Shown in pieces: positions 25,810-35,629 of a DNA stretch of 64,000 bases (positions are counted from its first letter, which is position 1; each line of letters begins with the position of its first letter). Under the pieces are notes generated by a model. The model ran no database searches. It was not told where the DNA came from and worked only from the letters and a program-made list of their open reading frames with translations. The DNA is from Geitlerinema sp. S16 (lineage in GTDB: Bacteria; Cyanobacteriota; Cyanobacteriia; Cyanobacteriales; Geitlerinemataceae): assembly GCA_011390275.1 (NCBI GenBank), contig JAABST010000014.1:29854-93853 (forward strand). The letters run 5' to 3'. A program made the position numbers and the translations under genes.

Positions 25810-26715
25810 CTAGGCCAGGAAATTAGCGATCGCCGTGCGATAAGTCGTTGCATCTTCTAGCATTGGAAAATGCGCCGTATTCGGAATTTCGTAGTACTTG
25901 ATCGCGTTGCTGAGTGTGGCGGCACGCTTACCCATCGCAGCGGGGATAATAATGTCGTGTTCACCGGCAACGAGTAGCGTCGGCACGTCAACCCGTGCGA
26001 ACTCGCTCGGCATGATTGTGGCGGCGTGTTTGCTGACGGAGGTGTAGATCGTGCCGAGGGCGGCGTCAAAATCGGCCATGACGAAGTCCGCCAGGAAGTC
26101 GCGCTTGTCTTGGATGGGAATGTCGCGATGGAGGAAGCGCTGCATGAATAGCCCTTCGAGTCCGGCGATCGCGGCCATCCAGCGCGGACGCAAAATCACC
26201 ACCCAGCGGCTAACGGCATGAAACAGATTAAAGGTGAGCGGGTCGTAGTCGAAGAGGCCGCTACAGGTGAGGATGGCACGATCGACCCGATCGCGATGAC
26301 GGTTCAGAAATAGCGTGGCGATCGATGCGCCCATCGAGTGGGCATTGAGCGAGACGCGATCGAGACCGAGGGCATCGAGCAGTTCGGCTAGATCGTCGGC
26401 GTAGGCTTCGATGGCGTAGTCTTGTTCGAGTTCAGCTTTTGTGGCAAAACTGGGCGCGGCATTGCGATCGGGTGCGGGCAAGCGTGATCGACCAAAGCCG
26501 CGCAGGTCGTAGAGCAGACAGTCAAAACGATCGGTCAGCGATCGCGCCGTGCATTCCCAGTAGCGCGAGGAGCCGCCCCAGCCGTGGATGAACACCATGA
26601 CGGGACGATCGGAGTGACGATCGGGCGCGGAATCCTGGGCGCGATCGTCACTACCATCACCGGAGGTAATCCACTGATAAAAATGTTCGACGCCGCGTAC
26701 GGTCTGATAAGGCAT
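25810..26715 (-). CDS. Alpha/beta hydrolase
   Basis: A 301-residue hydrolase of the alpha/beta fold. The oxyanion region is FIHGWGGSSRYW, the nucleophile elbow NAHSMGAS, the acid GEHDIIIP and the base TAHFPMLE. The cap region near residues 165-210 is moderately hydrophobic. No signal peptide. Ester, lactone or epoxide substrates are all possible. It precedes the glycosyltransferase gene in the same direction. Confidence 0.9.
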   Translation of the reverse strand: MPYQTVRGVEHFYQWITSGDGSDDRAQDSAPDRHSDRPVMVFIHGWGGSSRYWECTARSLTDRFDCLLYDLRGFGRSRLPAPDRNAAPSFATKAELEQDYAIEAYADDLAELLDALGLDRVSLNAHSMGASIATLFLNRHRDRVDRAILTCSGLFDYDPLTFNLFHAVSRWVVILRPRWMAAIAGLEGLFMQRFLHRDIPIQDKRDFLADFVMADFDAALGTIYTSVSKHAATIMPSEFARVDVPTLLVAGEHDIIIPAAMGKRAATLSNAIKYYEIPNTAHFPMLEDATTYRTAIANFLA

Positions 26716-26775
26716 AGATCAAGCGGTGAGACAGACTCAGCCGTAGACATTCACCAGTGAATCTTAAGGCCGATT

Positions 26776-27963
26776 CTAAACGCGAGCTACCTTCGCGAAC
26801 TTAATTTTTAGATAATCCTCTTCCATCTTTGCGCCTGCCGGTTGCAGAGCTGCCAGCGCCTGAGGCAAAACCAGGTTACGGCGGTGGTTACCGATGCGTA
26901 CGTTTAGCTCATCGCCGGTTTTAGAAAGCTGGACATCGCTTTTCGGCACACCGGGTAAATAAAGCTGAAGGCTGTAATCTCCGTCTTCTTGCACGATGCG
27001 GATCGTGTTTTCTTTGTAATAAACCTGGCTCGGATCTTCATCGCCGTACAGCGTTTCTTTGAGCCGTTCGAGTGCCGCTAAACCGCACATTTCCTCAGAG
27101 TAAAGCGGTACTTCTTTCACCGGCAACGGCGAGAAATTATCATAAATTTCTTGTTTGTATTGCGCTTGATTTTCTTTCCAGCGCTTGAAGAACGGATCGG
27201 TGACGCTGTCGGGAATAATCCGGTTGGCGATCACCATATCCGTCGCCACGTTGTAGAGACTGAGATACGCATGAGCCCGCAGGGATTCTTTAATCACCAT
27301 GCGTTCGGGGTTGGTGACGAGGCGCACCGTGGTTTGGGTATTGTCGGTGAGGACTTGTTCGAGCGCTTCGATTTGTTCGTAAAACTCGTAGGGCGCGTCC
27401 ATGACTTCCTTGTCAGGGAGCGAGAACCCGGCGATCGGCTTGAAAAACGGCTCCACCAGCGGACGTAGCGCCACCGACAACCCTTGCAAGGGCTTGTAAA
27501 AACGGCGCATATACCAGCCGCCGACCTCCGGCAAACTCAGCAACCGTAGCGCTGTTCCGGTCGGAGCCGAATCGATAATCAGCACGTCATATTCGCCTTC
27601 GTCGTAGTGGCGTTTCATCCGCACTAGGCCGAAAATCTCGTCCATTCCCGGCAAAATTGCCAGCTCTTCGGCTTGCACGCCATCGAGACCCCGCGCCTGG
27701 AGCACCTGCGTGATGTAGCGTTGCACGGCGCTCCAGTTGTCGGCTAGTTCGACCAGGGCATCGAGTTCCGCACCCCAGAGGTTTTCGCGGATTTTTGTCG
27801 GTTCGTGGGTCAGTTCGAGGTCGAAGCTGTCGGCAAGCGAGTGCGCCGGGTCGGTGCTGAGGACAAGGGTACGGTAGCCCAGCTCGGCGCAGCGCAGACC
27901 CGTCGCTGCTGCTACGGAGGTCTTGCCGACGCCACCTTTTCCGGTCATTAAGATAATTCGCAT
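26776..27963 (-). CDS. Get3/ArsA family ATPase with C-terminal HSP20-like domain
   Basis: A 395-residue ATPase of the TRC40/GET3/ArsA family. The deviant Walker A is at the N-terminus ([16 protein letters not shown]), switch I is in [13 protein letters not shown] and switch II in [17 protein letters not shown]. After about residue 305 comes a beta-rich segment ([14 protein letters not shown] and [16 protein letters not shown]) that resembles the ArsA_HSP20 domain found in cyanobacterial and plastid homologues. It lacks an obvious CxxC zinc site. Targeting of tail-anchored proteins is the eukaryotic role; in cyanobacteria the function is unsettled, and arsenite transport is unlikely because no arsB is near. 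It diverges from the C1 peptidase gene. Confidence 0.92.
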   Translation of the reverse strand: MRIILMTGKGGVGKTSVAAATGLRCAELGYRTLVLSTDPAHSLADSFDLELTHEPTKIRENLWGAELDALVELADNWSAVQRYITQVLQARGLDGVQAEELAILPGMDEIFGLVRMKRHYDEGEYDVLIIDSAPTGTALRLLSLPEVGGWYMRRFYKPLQGLSVALRPLVEPFFKPIAGFSLPDKEVMDAPYEFYEQIEALEQVLTDNTQTTVRLVTNPERMVIKESLRAHAYLSLYNVATDMVIANRIIPDSVTDPFFKRWKENQAQYKQEIYDNFSPLPVKEVPLYSEEMCGLAALERLKETLYGDEDPSQVYYKENTIRIVQEDGDYSLQLYLPGVPKSDVQLSKTGDELNVRIGNHRRNLVLPQALAALQPAGAKMEEDYLKIKFAKVARV

Positions 27964-28246
27964 CGTCTTGCCTGCGGGGTTGTCGCTCTAAGAATTGCTT
28001 CGTATTTCTTTACTTTAGCGGGTTTCGATCGCAACCCGTCATGAGAGTCACAATGATCGACTCCGATTAACCCCAAAATAATCCACCGATTCGCATTTCC
28101 ATTGGCTACGATAAATCCTGGGGGATTTGGGTGATCGCAGCGCAGCCAATGATCGGCGTTGTCAACCGTCTCAGAACTATTTAAACCGTTCAATCCCTCG
28201 ATATTTCTTCCCAGCACTACATCGAGATCGTTCGGGATTTCTTGCC

Positions 28247-29533
28247 ATGTTTGACAACATCGGAACCGGTACGGGTAACTATGCCCGGATGCAGGGCTGC
28301 AAACGATCGGTGCGTAAACCGCCTCGCTTTAGCAGCTATCGCCCGACGCGCTTCAGTGCGGAGGATCTGCCTGGTAGCGTCGATCTGCGCGAGGATCTCA
28401 GTCCGGTGGAGGATCAATCGGCGGTTAGCTCCTGTACAGCGAATGCGATCGCCGGAGCGTACGAATATTTAGCGATGCGCGAGTTTGACAGATCGGGCGA
28501 TGTCAGTCGTTTGTTCATCTATTACAACGCCCGCAAAATCTGGGACAACGAAGACGAAGATTGTGGCTCGTCGATCGTCGCTGCGATCGAGGCTCTCGAA
28601 GAGCTTGGAGCTTGTTCTGAAGAAACCTGGCCGTACGATCCCGATATGGTGTTAGAAACACCGAGCGCGGAAGCCTACGAGGAGGCGATCGATTTTTGCG
28701 TCAAGAGCGCTCAGGAGGTGGAGGTCGATTTATTTGCGATGAAGCACTGCTTGGCGGAGGGGTATCCCTTTGTTTTTGGTCTGTCGCTGTTCGAGTCGTT
28801 TGATGAGATGGATGAGGATGGATATATCCCAATGCCGTCGGAGGAGGAGACGGGTCGATCGAGCCACGGAGCGCACGCCATGATCTGTGTGGGTTATGAC
28901 GATGAGGAAGAGGTGTTTATTATTCGCAATTCTTGGGGTGAGGATTGGGGGGATGAGGGCTATTGCTATATCCCGTATGAGTACATGGCGGATACGGATC
29001 TATGTTGGGATTGCTGGGCGATTCAGGCTGTCTCGGATCTAGATTATGACAATTATGACAATGAAAGTTTAGACGAAGATGAGGAGTTAGATGAGGAGGA
29101 GTTAGACGATGAAAATGAAGACGAGCTAGAAGACGAGGATGATGAGTCAGAAGAGGGCGAGGATGAAGATGGGTTAGAAGATGAAGAGGAGGAGGATGAG
29201 GGCGAGCTAGAAGAGGATGAGGATGAAGAGTTGGAAGATGAAGACGAGGACGATGAGGGCGAGCTAGAAGAGGATAACGAAGAGCTAGAAGAGGACGAGG
29301 ATAGTGAAGATGAGGAGCTAGAAGAGGACGAGGATGAAGATGAAGAGCTAGACGAGGAAGATGAAGGCGAAGTATACGTCGTGCAGTCCGGTGATTCGCT
29401 CTATGCGATCGCCGAAAAGATCTATGGCAATGGCGAGCTATGGCGCGACCTGTATGAAGCCAATCTCGATGAAATTGGCGACGATCCAGACTATATCGAA
29501 GTCGGTCTAGAACTGTTTTTACCCGACCTATAG
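28247..29533 (+). CDS. Papain-like (C1) peptidase joined to LysM by a poly-acidic linker
   Basis: A 428-residue protein with three parts. Residues about 40-262 form a C1-type peptidase: oxyanion Gln57 and nucleophile Cys63 in EDQSAVSSCTANA, His210 in GAHAMICVGYD and Asn228 in IIRNSWGEDWG. Residues about 265-374 are almost only Asp and Glu with scattered Leu, encoded by imperfect repeats at 29039-29368. Residues about 375-428 form a LysM module (VYVVQSGDSLYAIAEKIYG). No signal peptide or propeptide is evident. Single-domain C1 peptidases are common in cyanobacteria; this fusion is not one I recall. LysM implies binding to peptidoglycan or another glycan, and the acidic linker may bind calcium. 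The ATG at 28247 fits the family start. Confidence 0.85.
   Translation: MFDNIGTGTGNYARMQGCKRSVRKPPRFSSYRPTRFSAEDLPGSVDLREDLSPVEDQSAVSSCTANAIAGAYEYLAMREFDRSGDVSRLFIYYNARKIWDNEDEDCGSSIVAAIEALEELGACSEETWPYDPDMVLETPSAEAYEEAIDFCVKSAQEVEVDLFAMKHCLAEGYPFVFGLSLFESFDEMDEDGYIPMPSEEETGRSSHGAHAMICVGYDDEEEVFIIRNSWGEDWGDEGYCYIPYEYMADTDLCWDCWAIQAVSDLDYDNYDNESLDEDEELDEEELDDENEDELEDEDDESEEGEDEDGLEDEEEEDEGELEEDEDEELEDEDEDDEGELEEDNEELEEDEDSEDEELEEDEDEDEELDEEDEGEVYVVQSGDSLYAIAEKIYGNGELWRDLYEANLDEIGDDPDYIEVGLELFLPDL
29039..29368 (+). repeat. Low-complexity coding repeat for the Asp/Glu linker
   Basis: About 330 bases of GAGGATGAAGA-type sequence with recurrent GAGCTAGAAGAGGA units encode the acidic linker of the peptidase. 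The unit arrangement suggests growth by slippage or unequal recombination, so length may vary between strains. Confidence 0.75.
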
Positions 29534-29590
29534 TTCGATCATCATCGTTTGTGCGGGGTTTGTGCCGGGTTTATGCGCGATCGCACGATC

Positions 29591-30853
29591 TCAATACCCC
29601 TGGACGATATATTTCAGGCGCGTTAACGTCTCCAGTCCAATAAAACCGCGTTGAGCCCCCGCTTGATTTGACATACCGAGGTACACCGTGTTGTTATTCA
29701 AGCGGGCAAACCGGGGCGATGCATTCACAAAGACCGAAGCACTGCTCAGACCGCGTGTAAATAAGCAGCTTTCGCGATAAGACTCCGTCACGATCACATT
29801 GGCGTGACCGCTGCTGTTCTGGTCGATCCACAGCATCGCCAGCTCGATCTGATCCATGAGCTTGAAGGCGATTGTCTTGCCAGGGTACGCCTGTCGCCAC
29901 TCGTGCGGCTGTACCATCTCTAGCTCCGGAAACTGCTCGCAGATACTGGCATCGGCACGAATCTCGAAGCCCTCTTCGCGCAGACTGTTCCATAGGGTCG
30001 AAATTGACGCGAGCTTACGATCGCTCGACACCAAAATCTTATCGATCGCATTCACCCGATCCGGCGCACCGCGATAGCTATCGAGCACGATCGATCGCAC
30101 CGTTTCCAGGCGACCGGTCAGCGCCCAGTATAGATAACAGTTCCCCGTCACCGAACGCACCACGGGCAAGCTCGATCGCGCTGCGATCCCGTTCACAAAA
30201 TCAGAGCGACCATGCGCGATGACCGTTCCCAGGTGCGAACTCTGGGCGATGAGTTGGCCGCGCGTTTCGTCGGTGGGGTTGGTGATGGCGCTGAGGCTAC
30301 CGGCGTGCAGTTCGCTATCAGCGAGGGCGTCCATCATGGCCGTGGCGATCGCCACAGACGTTTCCCGCGCCTCAGAGCTAGGATGTAGCACCAGGCTGTT
30401 TCCCGTTTTGAGGCACATACCCGCTGCGATCGCGCCGATTTCCGGCAGCGATTCCCAGAGGAAGGCGATCGCCCCGAGGGGCATGAGCTGGGAATAAGCT
30501 TGGGATCGTTCAGCCAGCAGCGCCGCACTGGTCACGGGGCGGATCGGGTCAGGCATCTCGGCCAAACGTTTGAGGCAGTCGATCGCAACCTTTAACCGTT
30601 CCGGCGTTAATTTTAACCAGGCGATCGGCGGAGTTTTTGCAGCTTCGGCTTCGGTTAAGGATAGAGTTGCTTCAAGATCGAGCGTGTTCGCTTCCAGAAT
30701 GTCGTTTTGGTGTCCGCGAATTGCCGTCGCCATCGACAGCAGCATTTTGGAGCGATCGGCGCTGGAAATATTCGCGAGCGATGGCGCAGCTTGGTAAGCG
30801 TGACGTGCCGCCACAAACGGGCTATCGAGAATTTCGCAGGAGTCAGAGGACAT
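29591..30853 (-). CDS. ProA-like protein lacking the catalytic cysteine
   Basis: A 420-residue homologue of glutamate-5-semialdehyde dehydrogenase (gamma-glutamyl phosphate reductase). Family landmarks include the RLAEMPDPIRPV region, PLGAIAFLWESLPEIG, CLKTGNSLVLHP and a C-terminal RGFIGLETLTRLKYIV. The nucleophile segment, VCNALETLLV in E. coli ProA, reads here as DRVNAIDKILV, so Val267 replaces the cysteine; the RP and GGSE cofactor motifs are also altered. It is therefore unlikely to make proline precursor, and a true proA should lie elsewhere. Cyanobacteria often carry two proA homologues. The stop of the upstream gene is five bases before this start, so the pair is probably cotranscribed. 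The ATG at 30853 is used rather than the open frame to 30928. Confidence 0.85.
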   Translation of the reverse strand: MSSDSCEILDSPFVAARHAYQAAPSLANISSADRSKMLLSMATAIRGHQNDILEANTLDLEATLSLTEAEAAKTPPIAWLKLTPERLKVAIDCLKRLAEMPDPIRPVTSAALLAERSQAYSQLMPLGAIAFLWESLPEIGAIAAGMCLKTGNSLVLHPSSEARETSVAIATAMMDALADSELHAGSLSAITNPTDETRGQLIAQSSHLGTVIAHGRSDFVNGIAARSSLPVVRSVTGNCYLYWALTGRLETVRSIVLDSYRGAPDRVNAIDKILVSSDRKLASISTLWNSLREEGFEIRADASICEQFPELEMVQPHEWRQAYPGKTIAFKLMDQIELAMLWIDQNSSGHANVIVTESYRESCLFTRGLSSASVFVNASPRFARLNNNTVYLGMSNQAGAQRGFIGLETLTRLKYIVQGY

Positions 30854-30858
30854 GGGTG

Positions 30859-31257
30859 CTAGCGGCGCGAGGCCAACCAAACAAGGACGGCGGGCAGGAC
30901 AGCAAGCGTCAGCACGGCGAACATCCAAATCAAGGTCGCACGCCCCAGGCTTAAGTTTAAAGTGAAAGCGAGTCCGATGATCGTGCAGGCCAGCAGGGTC
31001 AAGATCACAGCGACAAAAAATTCAACCTGTCCGCGAACGGTAGCGGGCAACCAACGGCGACCGTTCCACCTCCAGCGAGGTGGATCAGGGTAGGGTGAGG
31101 TCAAGAGAATCAGCCCTGTTCGTGTGGGATCAAGGGCAAACATTTGTGGGCAACGATCGCAGCCAAACGCATCCATCAGCGCGATGGGTCGTAGACGTCC
31201 GCGCCGCCGACAGGGGCAGGGATATTCCTGAGCATGAATTTCGAGTCTGGGCGTCAA
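30859..31257 (-). CDS. Small zinc-ribbon/two-helix membrane protein
   Basis: A 132-residue protein. Residues 14-37 contain CPCRRRGRLRPI and GCDRC, which could form a zinc ribbon. Two hydrophobic segments follow near residues 80-100 (FFVAVILTLLACTIIGLAF) and 108-128. An RWRWNGRRW segment lies between. No family name recognised. It is translated immediately before the ProA-like gene (five-base gap), so the two probably act in the same process. Confidence 0.7.
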   Translation of the reverse strand: MTPRLEIHAQEYPCPCRRRGRLRPIALMDAFGCDRCPQMFALDPTRTGLILLTSPYPDPPRWRWNGRRWLPATVRGQVEFFVAVILTLLACTIIGLAFTLNLSLGRATLIWMFAVLTLAVLPAVLVWLASRR

Positions 31258-31539
31258 GGCTCGAAGGGTTGGGTAATGTTGAACGGAGGCGGGATTGAAT
31301 CGCGAGGGTTGATGCTTAAACGTCGCGAAGATATGGCAACGTTGATTGGGTTAGGGCGATCTTGCTAACCACCGTAGCGTGAGCTTTTCGCCTGCGATTG
31401 AGTTGCGATTGAGTTTGTAATTGAGTTCACGAAAATCGGGCAGGCGAGACACCTGCGCTACGAGTATCCTAATCAAATTGAGCCTTACCATAGCCGTAGA
31501 TTACGAAATCAGCGAGCGAATCGTTTGAATTGATGATAC

Positions 31540-33054
31540 CTATAGCTCAATCTCCTGATGGGCGATCACGATCGCACAATCTCCAACCTCGATCGTATAG
31601 TCCTGCGGATTAACAAAAAAGTTGCCGAGGGGATCGCACACCGCCACCAAGATTGCATTATGGTCTCGCTTCATCGCCACGAACAGCTCCCAGAACGATC
31701 GGCTAAACCACGCAGGCGGAATCGGAATGCGATAGAACTGGTTGCCATGAGAGTAGGTCAACAACTCGGAAAAAACGCCCATCAGGCCAGGATTGAGCGA
31801 CGCTTGCGCGAGTAAAAAACCGCTTTGTTCTTCGCTGACCACATAGTCATTCACATGCCCCATATCGAGATGTGACCCATACTCACGATTGATTAATTCC
31901 GCGCAGGTATAAACATCCCGATTCAGTTTTTCAGCGGTCAGCGCGGCCAAAATGGTTCGGGCATCGGCATCTTGATCCGTCCGCCCGAAGCGTTTGTCAG
32001 ACAAGATAATACAGGTCATTGCTCGCCGGATGCCTGCCTTTTCCAGTACCGGCACTTTCGTGAAATCTTCATTGAGAAAGTGAACGTTCGAGTTCATTAG
32101 CGCATCGCTAAACATCGGTTCACCTTCGAGCTGAGCCACCACAATAATCGGCACCGCTTGGGTTTTGGGTGCGGCGCGGTATTCCTGAATGACAATCTCA
32201 GCTTTTTTATTCCAGCCACAGATAATCACATGATCGTGAAAATGACTCCAGTCCACAGATAACCGCTCCCGACGCATATGTTCGATCGCAAAGGCTGACA
32301 CCGTCCCGCTCAAAATCGCAAAAACGATCGTCCCCACTAGCATGATAAACAGTGAGACAAAGCGCCCACCGGTGGACTGCGGCATTCCGGGGATCGGCTC
32401 CGTCGCAAATAGCGAAAATGTACTGATCCATAGAGCATCAAACGGATTATTCAGCTCCGAGTTGACGGGGCGCTCGAAGACGAGGAACGCAATACTGCTA
32501 AATAAAAGTGTGACGATCGAGAGCCAAATGATCAGGACGTATTCCCAAGCGCCTTGCCGTAGGTTCGGCAAACGCAGCCAGTGAGCGAGCTGTCGCAGGG
32601 CATCGGAGACCGTCCAGTGTCGCAGTACCCGCGTGGCTCGTATCAGTCGCAAAGCCCGCAAAATCGGCAATACCGCCAGCGCATCGAGCCAGTATTCCCG
32701 CAGAAACCGGCGTAATGACGGGCTCGAAACCGCTCGAAAAATGAGTTCGACCGCAAATACGGTCGTCAGTATCCGATTAAACAGATGCAGGCTGGATAAC
32801 GAAGGCGAAGTATCCGGTAGGATGATTTCGAGGGTGATAGTGACGATCGAGACCACGATCGCCACCGACACCGTGAAATTGACGATCGGATTGCTGACCA
32901 CCTCACCGAGAATCTGCTTCCAAGCGTGACGCTTCGACGGTGAGCCTGGAGCGGATCGAGTCCGATGCTTTGGATGGGGCGGTTTTCGTTGGGTGCGTGT
33001 CGGTTTGGCCGAACCGTCTGGCGATCGTTCAGCGGGAGATCGGGGCACTTTCAT
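31540..33054 (-). CDS. Six-helix ion channel with RCK/TrkA-N domains and a non-GYG filter
   Basis: A 504-residue protein. After a basic, Pro-rich N-terminus come S1-S4-like helices (about 55-145) with an S4 segment ILRALRLIRATRVLRHW that places Arg every third residue. The pore region is about 170-255, and two RCK-like domains follow (HVIICGWNKKAEIVI; a second near residue 420-504). The pore loop reads TFSLFATEPIPGMPQ where potassium channels have TVGYGD, so selectivity for potassium is not supported. Cation permeation gated by a cytosolic ligand is the likely role. The ATG follows directly on the codon context at 33054; no ribosome binding site is clear. Confidence 0.85.
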   Translation of the reverse strand: MKVPRSPAERSPDGSAKPTRTQRKPPHPKHRTRSAPGSPSKRHAWKQILGEVVSNPIVNFTVSVAIVVSIVTITLEIILPDTSPSLSSLHLFNRILTTVFAVELIFRAVSSPSLRRFLREYWLDALAVLPILRALRLIRATRVLRHWTVSDALRQLAHWLRLPNLRQGAWEYVLIIWLSIVTLLFSSIAFLVFERPVNSELNNPFDALWISTFSLFATEPIPGMPQSTGGRFVSLFIMLVGTIVFAILSGTVSAFAIEHMRRERLSVDWSHFHDHVIICGWNKKAEIVIQEYRAAPKTQAVPIIVVAQLEGEPMFSDALMNSNVHFLNEDFTKVPVLEKAGIRRAMTCIILSDKRFGRTDQDADARTILAALTAEKLNRDVYTCAELINREYGSHLDMGHVNDYVVSEEQSGFLLAQASLNPGLMGVFSELLTYSHGNQFYRIPIPPAWFSRSFWELFVAMKRDHNAILVAVCDPLGNFFVNPQDYTIEVGDCAIVIAHQEIEL

Positions 33055-33169
33055 GCGTCACTCTTCGGGCGATCACATCTCCTCTCCGGGTCTCGTTCGC
33101 ATCGATCAGGCATATCTCTCGGTTGGAATGGTCGCAAGGGATCGATAATCCAATCCAAAATCCGAAACC

Positions 33170-34495
33170 CTAGGCAGACTCGGGCTTCGGCAAGGAGGAG
33201 GGATGCATTAGGACGGCGGCAGTCGATCGCTGCTCGACCATCTCGGGCGTAATGGTACAGTGATTAACATCCTTACGAGACGGAATCTCGTACATCAGAT
33301 CGAGCATCAGTTCTTCGACAATGCTGCGCAGCGCCCGCGCTCCGGTCTTGCGGCGGTAGGCTTCGCGGGCGATCGCGCTCAGAGCCTCGGGGCGAAACTC
33401 CAGCCGCACGTTATCCATATCCATCAGCTTTTGATACTGCTTGACGATCGCGTTACGCGGCTCGGTTAGGATCTGCATCAGCGCCTCTTCATCAAGGGGT
33501 TCGAGTACCGCCTCGATCGGCACACGCCCAATGAACTCCGGGATCATGCCAAATTTCACCAGATCATCCGGTTCGAGACGCTTCAGCACATCCGTCGTCC
33601 GTTTGTTCTTCGACGCCTTGCCGTCATCGGGCTGCACAAAGCCCATCGATTTTTTACCGATACGCTGCTCAATCACCTTTTCCAGCCCAACAAACGCACC
33701 GCCGCAGATGAAGAGAATATTGCGCGTATCGATTTGAATGCAGTCTTGATACGGATGCTTACGTCCGCCCTGGGGTGGCACATTGGCGATCGTGCCTTCC
33801 AGCATTTTTAACAGCGCTTGCTGAACGCCTTCACCGGAAACATCGCGCGTAATCGACGGGTTTTCGCTTTTACGCGCAACCTTATCTAGCTCATCGATAT
33901 AAATAATGCCGCGCTGCGCCTCTTCCACATCCAGCTCGGCCACTTGCAGCAAACGCAACAGAATATTTTCCACATCCTCGCCAACGTAACCCGCTTCCGT
34001 CAGCGTTGTCGCATCCGCCACCGCGAACGGCACATCCAAAATCTTCGCCAGGGTTTGCGCTAGCAGCGTTTTACCACTGCCGGTCGGGCCAATGAGCAAA
34101 ATGTTGGATTTTTGTAGCTCGATGTCGCCATCATCGAGGTTTTGATTCACGCTGAGGCGTTTGTAGTGGTTGTAGACCGCCACCGATAGCACTTTTTTCG
34201 CTTCGTGCTGACCGATGACATGCTCATCGAGATAATTTTTGATTTCCAGCGGCTTGGGAATTTGGCCTAGGGAAATTTTGGCCGATTTGGGGCGACGACG
34301 TTCGTTCGTTTCGACCTTTGGCGTGGCCGGAGCCGTCGTGCTGGCGTCGTATAGCTCTTCGTCGAGAATTTCATTGCATAGATCGACGCATTCATCACAA
34401 ATATAAACGCCGGGGCCAGCGATTAATTTGCGCACTTGCTCTTGGGATTTCCCACAGAACGAGCATTTGAGATGAGCGTCGTATTTATTAGGCAT
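33170..34495 (-). CDS. clpX: ATP-dependent Clp protease ATP-binding subunit ClpX
   Basis: A 441-residue AAA+ unfoldase. The N-terminal zinc domain has [11 protein letters not shown] and CDECVDLC; Walker A is [15 protein letters not shown]; Walker B is [10 protein letters not shown]; the pore loop GYVGED and the C-terminal [14 protein letters not shown] are present. It feeds substrates to ClpP. The order clpP-clpX with 154 bases between them is the standard cyanobacterial pairing. The tig gene that usually precedes this pair is absent here. Confidence 0.97.
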   Translation of the reverse strand: MPNKYDAHLKCSFCGKSQEQVRKLIAGPGVYICDECVDLCNEILDEELYDASTTAPATPKVETNERRRPKSAKISLGQIPKPLEIKNYLDEHVIGQHEAKKVLSVAVYNHYKRLSVNQNLDDGDIELQKSNILLIGPTGSGKTLLAQTLAKILDVPFAVADATTLTEAGYVGEDVENILLRLLQVAELDVEEAQRGIIYIDELDKVARKSENPSITRDVSGEGVQQALLKMLEGTIANVPPQGGRKHPYQDCIQIDTRNILFICGGAFVGLEKVIEQRIGKKSMGFVQPDDGKASKNKRTTDVLKRLEPDDLVKFGMIPEFIGRVPIEAVLEPLDEEALMQILTEPRNAIVKQYQKLMDMDNVRLEFRPEALSAIAREAYRRKTGARALRSIVEELMLDLMYEIPSRKDVNHCTITPEMVEQRSTAAVLMHPSSLPKPESA

Positions 34496-34649
34496 GAACG
34501 GTATTGCGGAGCAGATCCGAAATGGCGACGAGGAGCTAGCGTTTGATGACGATCGAGGGTGCGACTATGTCAAGTTTAAACGACGAGGCGATCGACCGGG
34601 CGTGATCGCCACATCGTTTACATATTGGGACACAATTGGAGCGCGATCG

Positions 34650-35312
34650 TTAGGCTGCCGTGAGCGGCGTTGAGTCGATGACGGTATCGATGAGTCCGTA
34701 TTCCTTGGCCTCGTGGGCTGACATGAAGAAATCACGCTCTGTGTCTTCTTCAATTTTTTCGAGAGACTGGCCGGTATGTTCTGCGAGTAGGGTGTTGAGC
34801 GTTTTCTTGTGGTAAAGGATTTCTTTCGCCTGGATCTCAATATCGACGGCTTGACCCTGAGCGCCACCAAGGGGTTGGTGAATCATGATGCGCGAATTGG
34901 TTAGAGACATCCGCTTGCCGGGAGTCCCTGCTGAGAGCAGAAATGCGCCCATGCTGGCGGCGAGACCGAAACAAATCGTCACAATATCGGGGCGAACCTG
35001 GCGCATCGTATCGAAGATGGCCATGCCTGCGGTGACGGAACCGCCGGGGGAGTTGACATAGATTTGGATGTCTTTTTCGGGATCGTCGGCGTCGAGGTAG
35101 AGCAGTTGGGCGACGATCGAGTCGGCCATAGCATCATCAACGGGCGTTCCGAGGAAGATGATCCGTTCACGCAGCAGGCGCGAGTAGATATCAAAGGCTC
35201 GCTCGCCCATGCCGGACTGTTCGATCACCATGGGGATCGCGCCGTGGGTCGAGTAGATCGGCGACTGGCGCTGACTGACGAGATCGTAGTTTAGGGCAGG
35301 GATATTCGACAT
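34650..35312 (-). CDS. clpP: ATP-dependent Clp protease proteolytic subunit ClpP
   Basis: A 220-residue serine peptidase. The triad is visible as Ser120 in [11 protein letters not shown], His145 in [10 protein letters not shown] and Asp194 in EEDTERD, with the same spacing as E. coli ClpP (111, 136, 185). All catalytic residues are present, so this is not the inactive ClpR. Its linkage to clpX suggests the ClpP2-type partner. A 27-residue N-terminal extension precedes the conserved [14 protein letters not shown] start; translation from Met28 is possible. Confidence 0.97.
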   Translation of the reverse strand: MSNIPALNYDLVSQRQSPIYSTHGAIPMVIEQSGMGERAFDIYSRLLRERIIFLGTPVDDAMADSIVAQLLYLDADDPEKDIQIYVNSPGGSVTAGMAIFDTMRQVRPDIVTICFGLAASMGAFLLSAGTPGKRMSLTNSRIMIHQPLGGAQGQAVDIEIQAKEILYHKKTLNTLLAEHTGQSLEKIEEDTERDFFMSAHEAKEYGLIDTVIDSTPLTAA

Positions 35313-35629
35313 GTCGCAGAACTAACGGGTACAGACTAAAACGGATGGGGGGAATGAAACATTATGAGGCGAATCGCGAACGGGATCGCTTGATATACCG
35401 AGCTTCGTGATTGCTCACACGGCACGTTTCACTCCTATCTATTATGCACACACGCACGAAAGGCGGAATGCGGTGAACCGTCCTTCATGAATTTGAGAGG
35501 GCATCTGACAGGCGTTGTGGTGGCAAAGATGCAGCCTATTCAGATTTAGACCTTTGAGGTTTTCAAAACCTCAAAGGTCTCGATCCCTGCGATCCATTCG
35601 ATTTTTGACTAGGGTTTTTTTGACTGGGG
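35313..35629. other. Spacer with a 33-base palindrome
   Basis: The 317-base spacer contains a near-perfect palindrome at 35548-35580: 16-base arms AGACCTTTGAGGTTTT and AAAACCTCAAAGGTCT around a single C. It lies about 50 bases after the thyA-like gene on the minus strand and could terminate it. The clpP promoter lies at the other end. No gene seen. Confidence 0.5.
35548..35580. terminator. Palindromic hairpin downstream of the thyA-like gene
   Basis: Arms at 35548-35563 and 35565-35580 are exact complements around C35564. Similar CCTTTGAGGTTTTCAAAACC palindromes occur as dispersed elements in other bacteria, so it may be both a repeat and a terminator. Confidence 0.5.

Noticed and set aside
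26776..27963. Arsenite pump interpretation of the ArsA-family protein
   Set aside because: Only one ATPase domain is present and no arsB or arsD is near; the Get3 group with an HSP20-like tail fits better.
29039..29368. CRISPR-like or tandem DNA array
   Set aside because: The periodic sequence lies inside a coding frame and encodes the acidic linker; there are no spacers of constant length.
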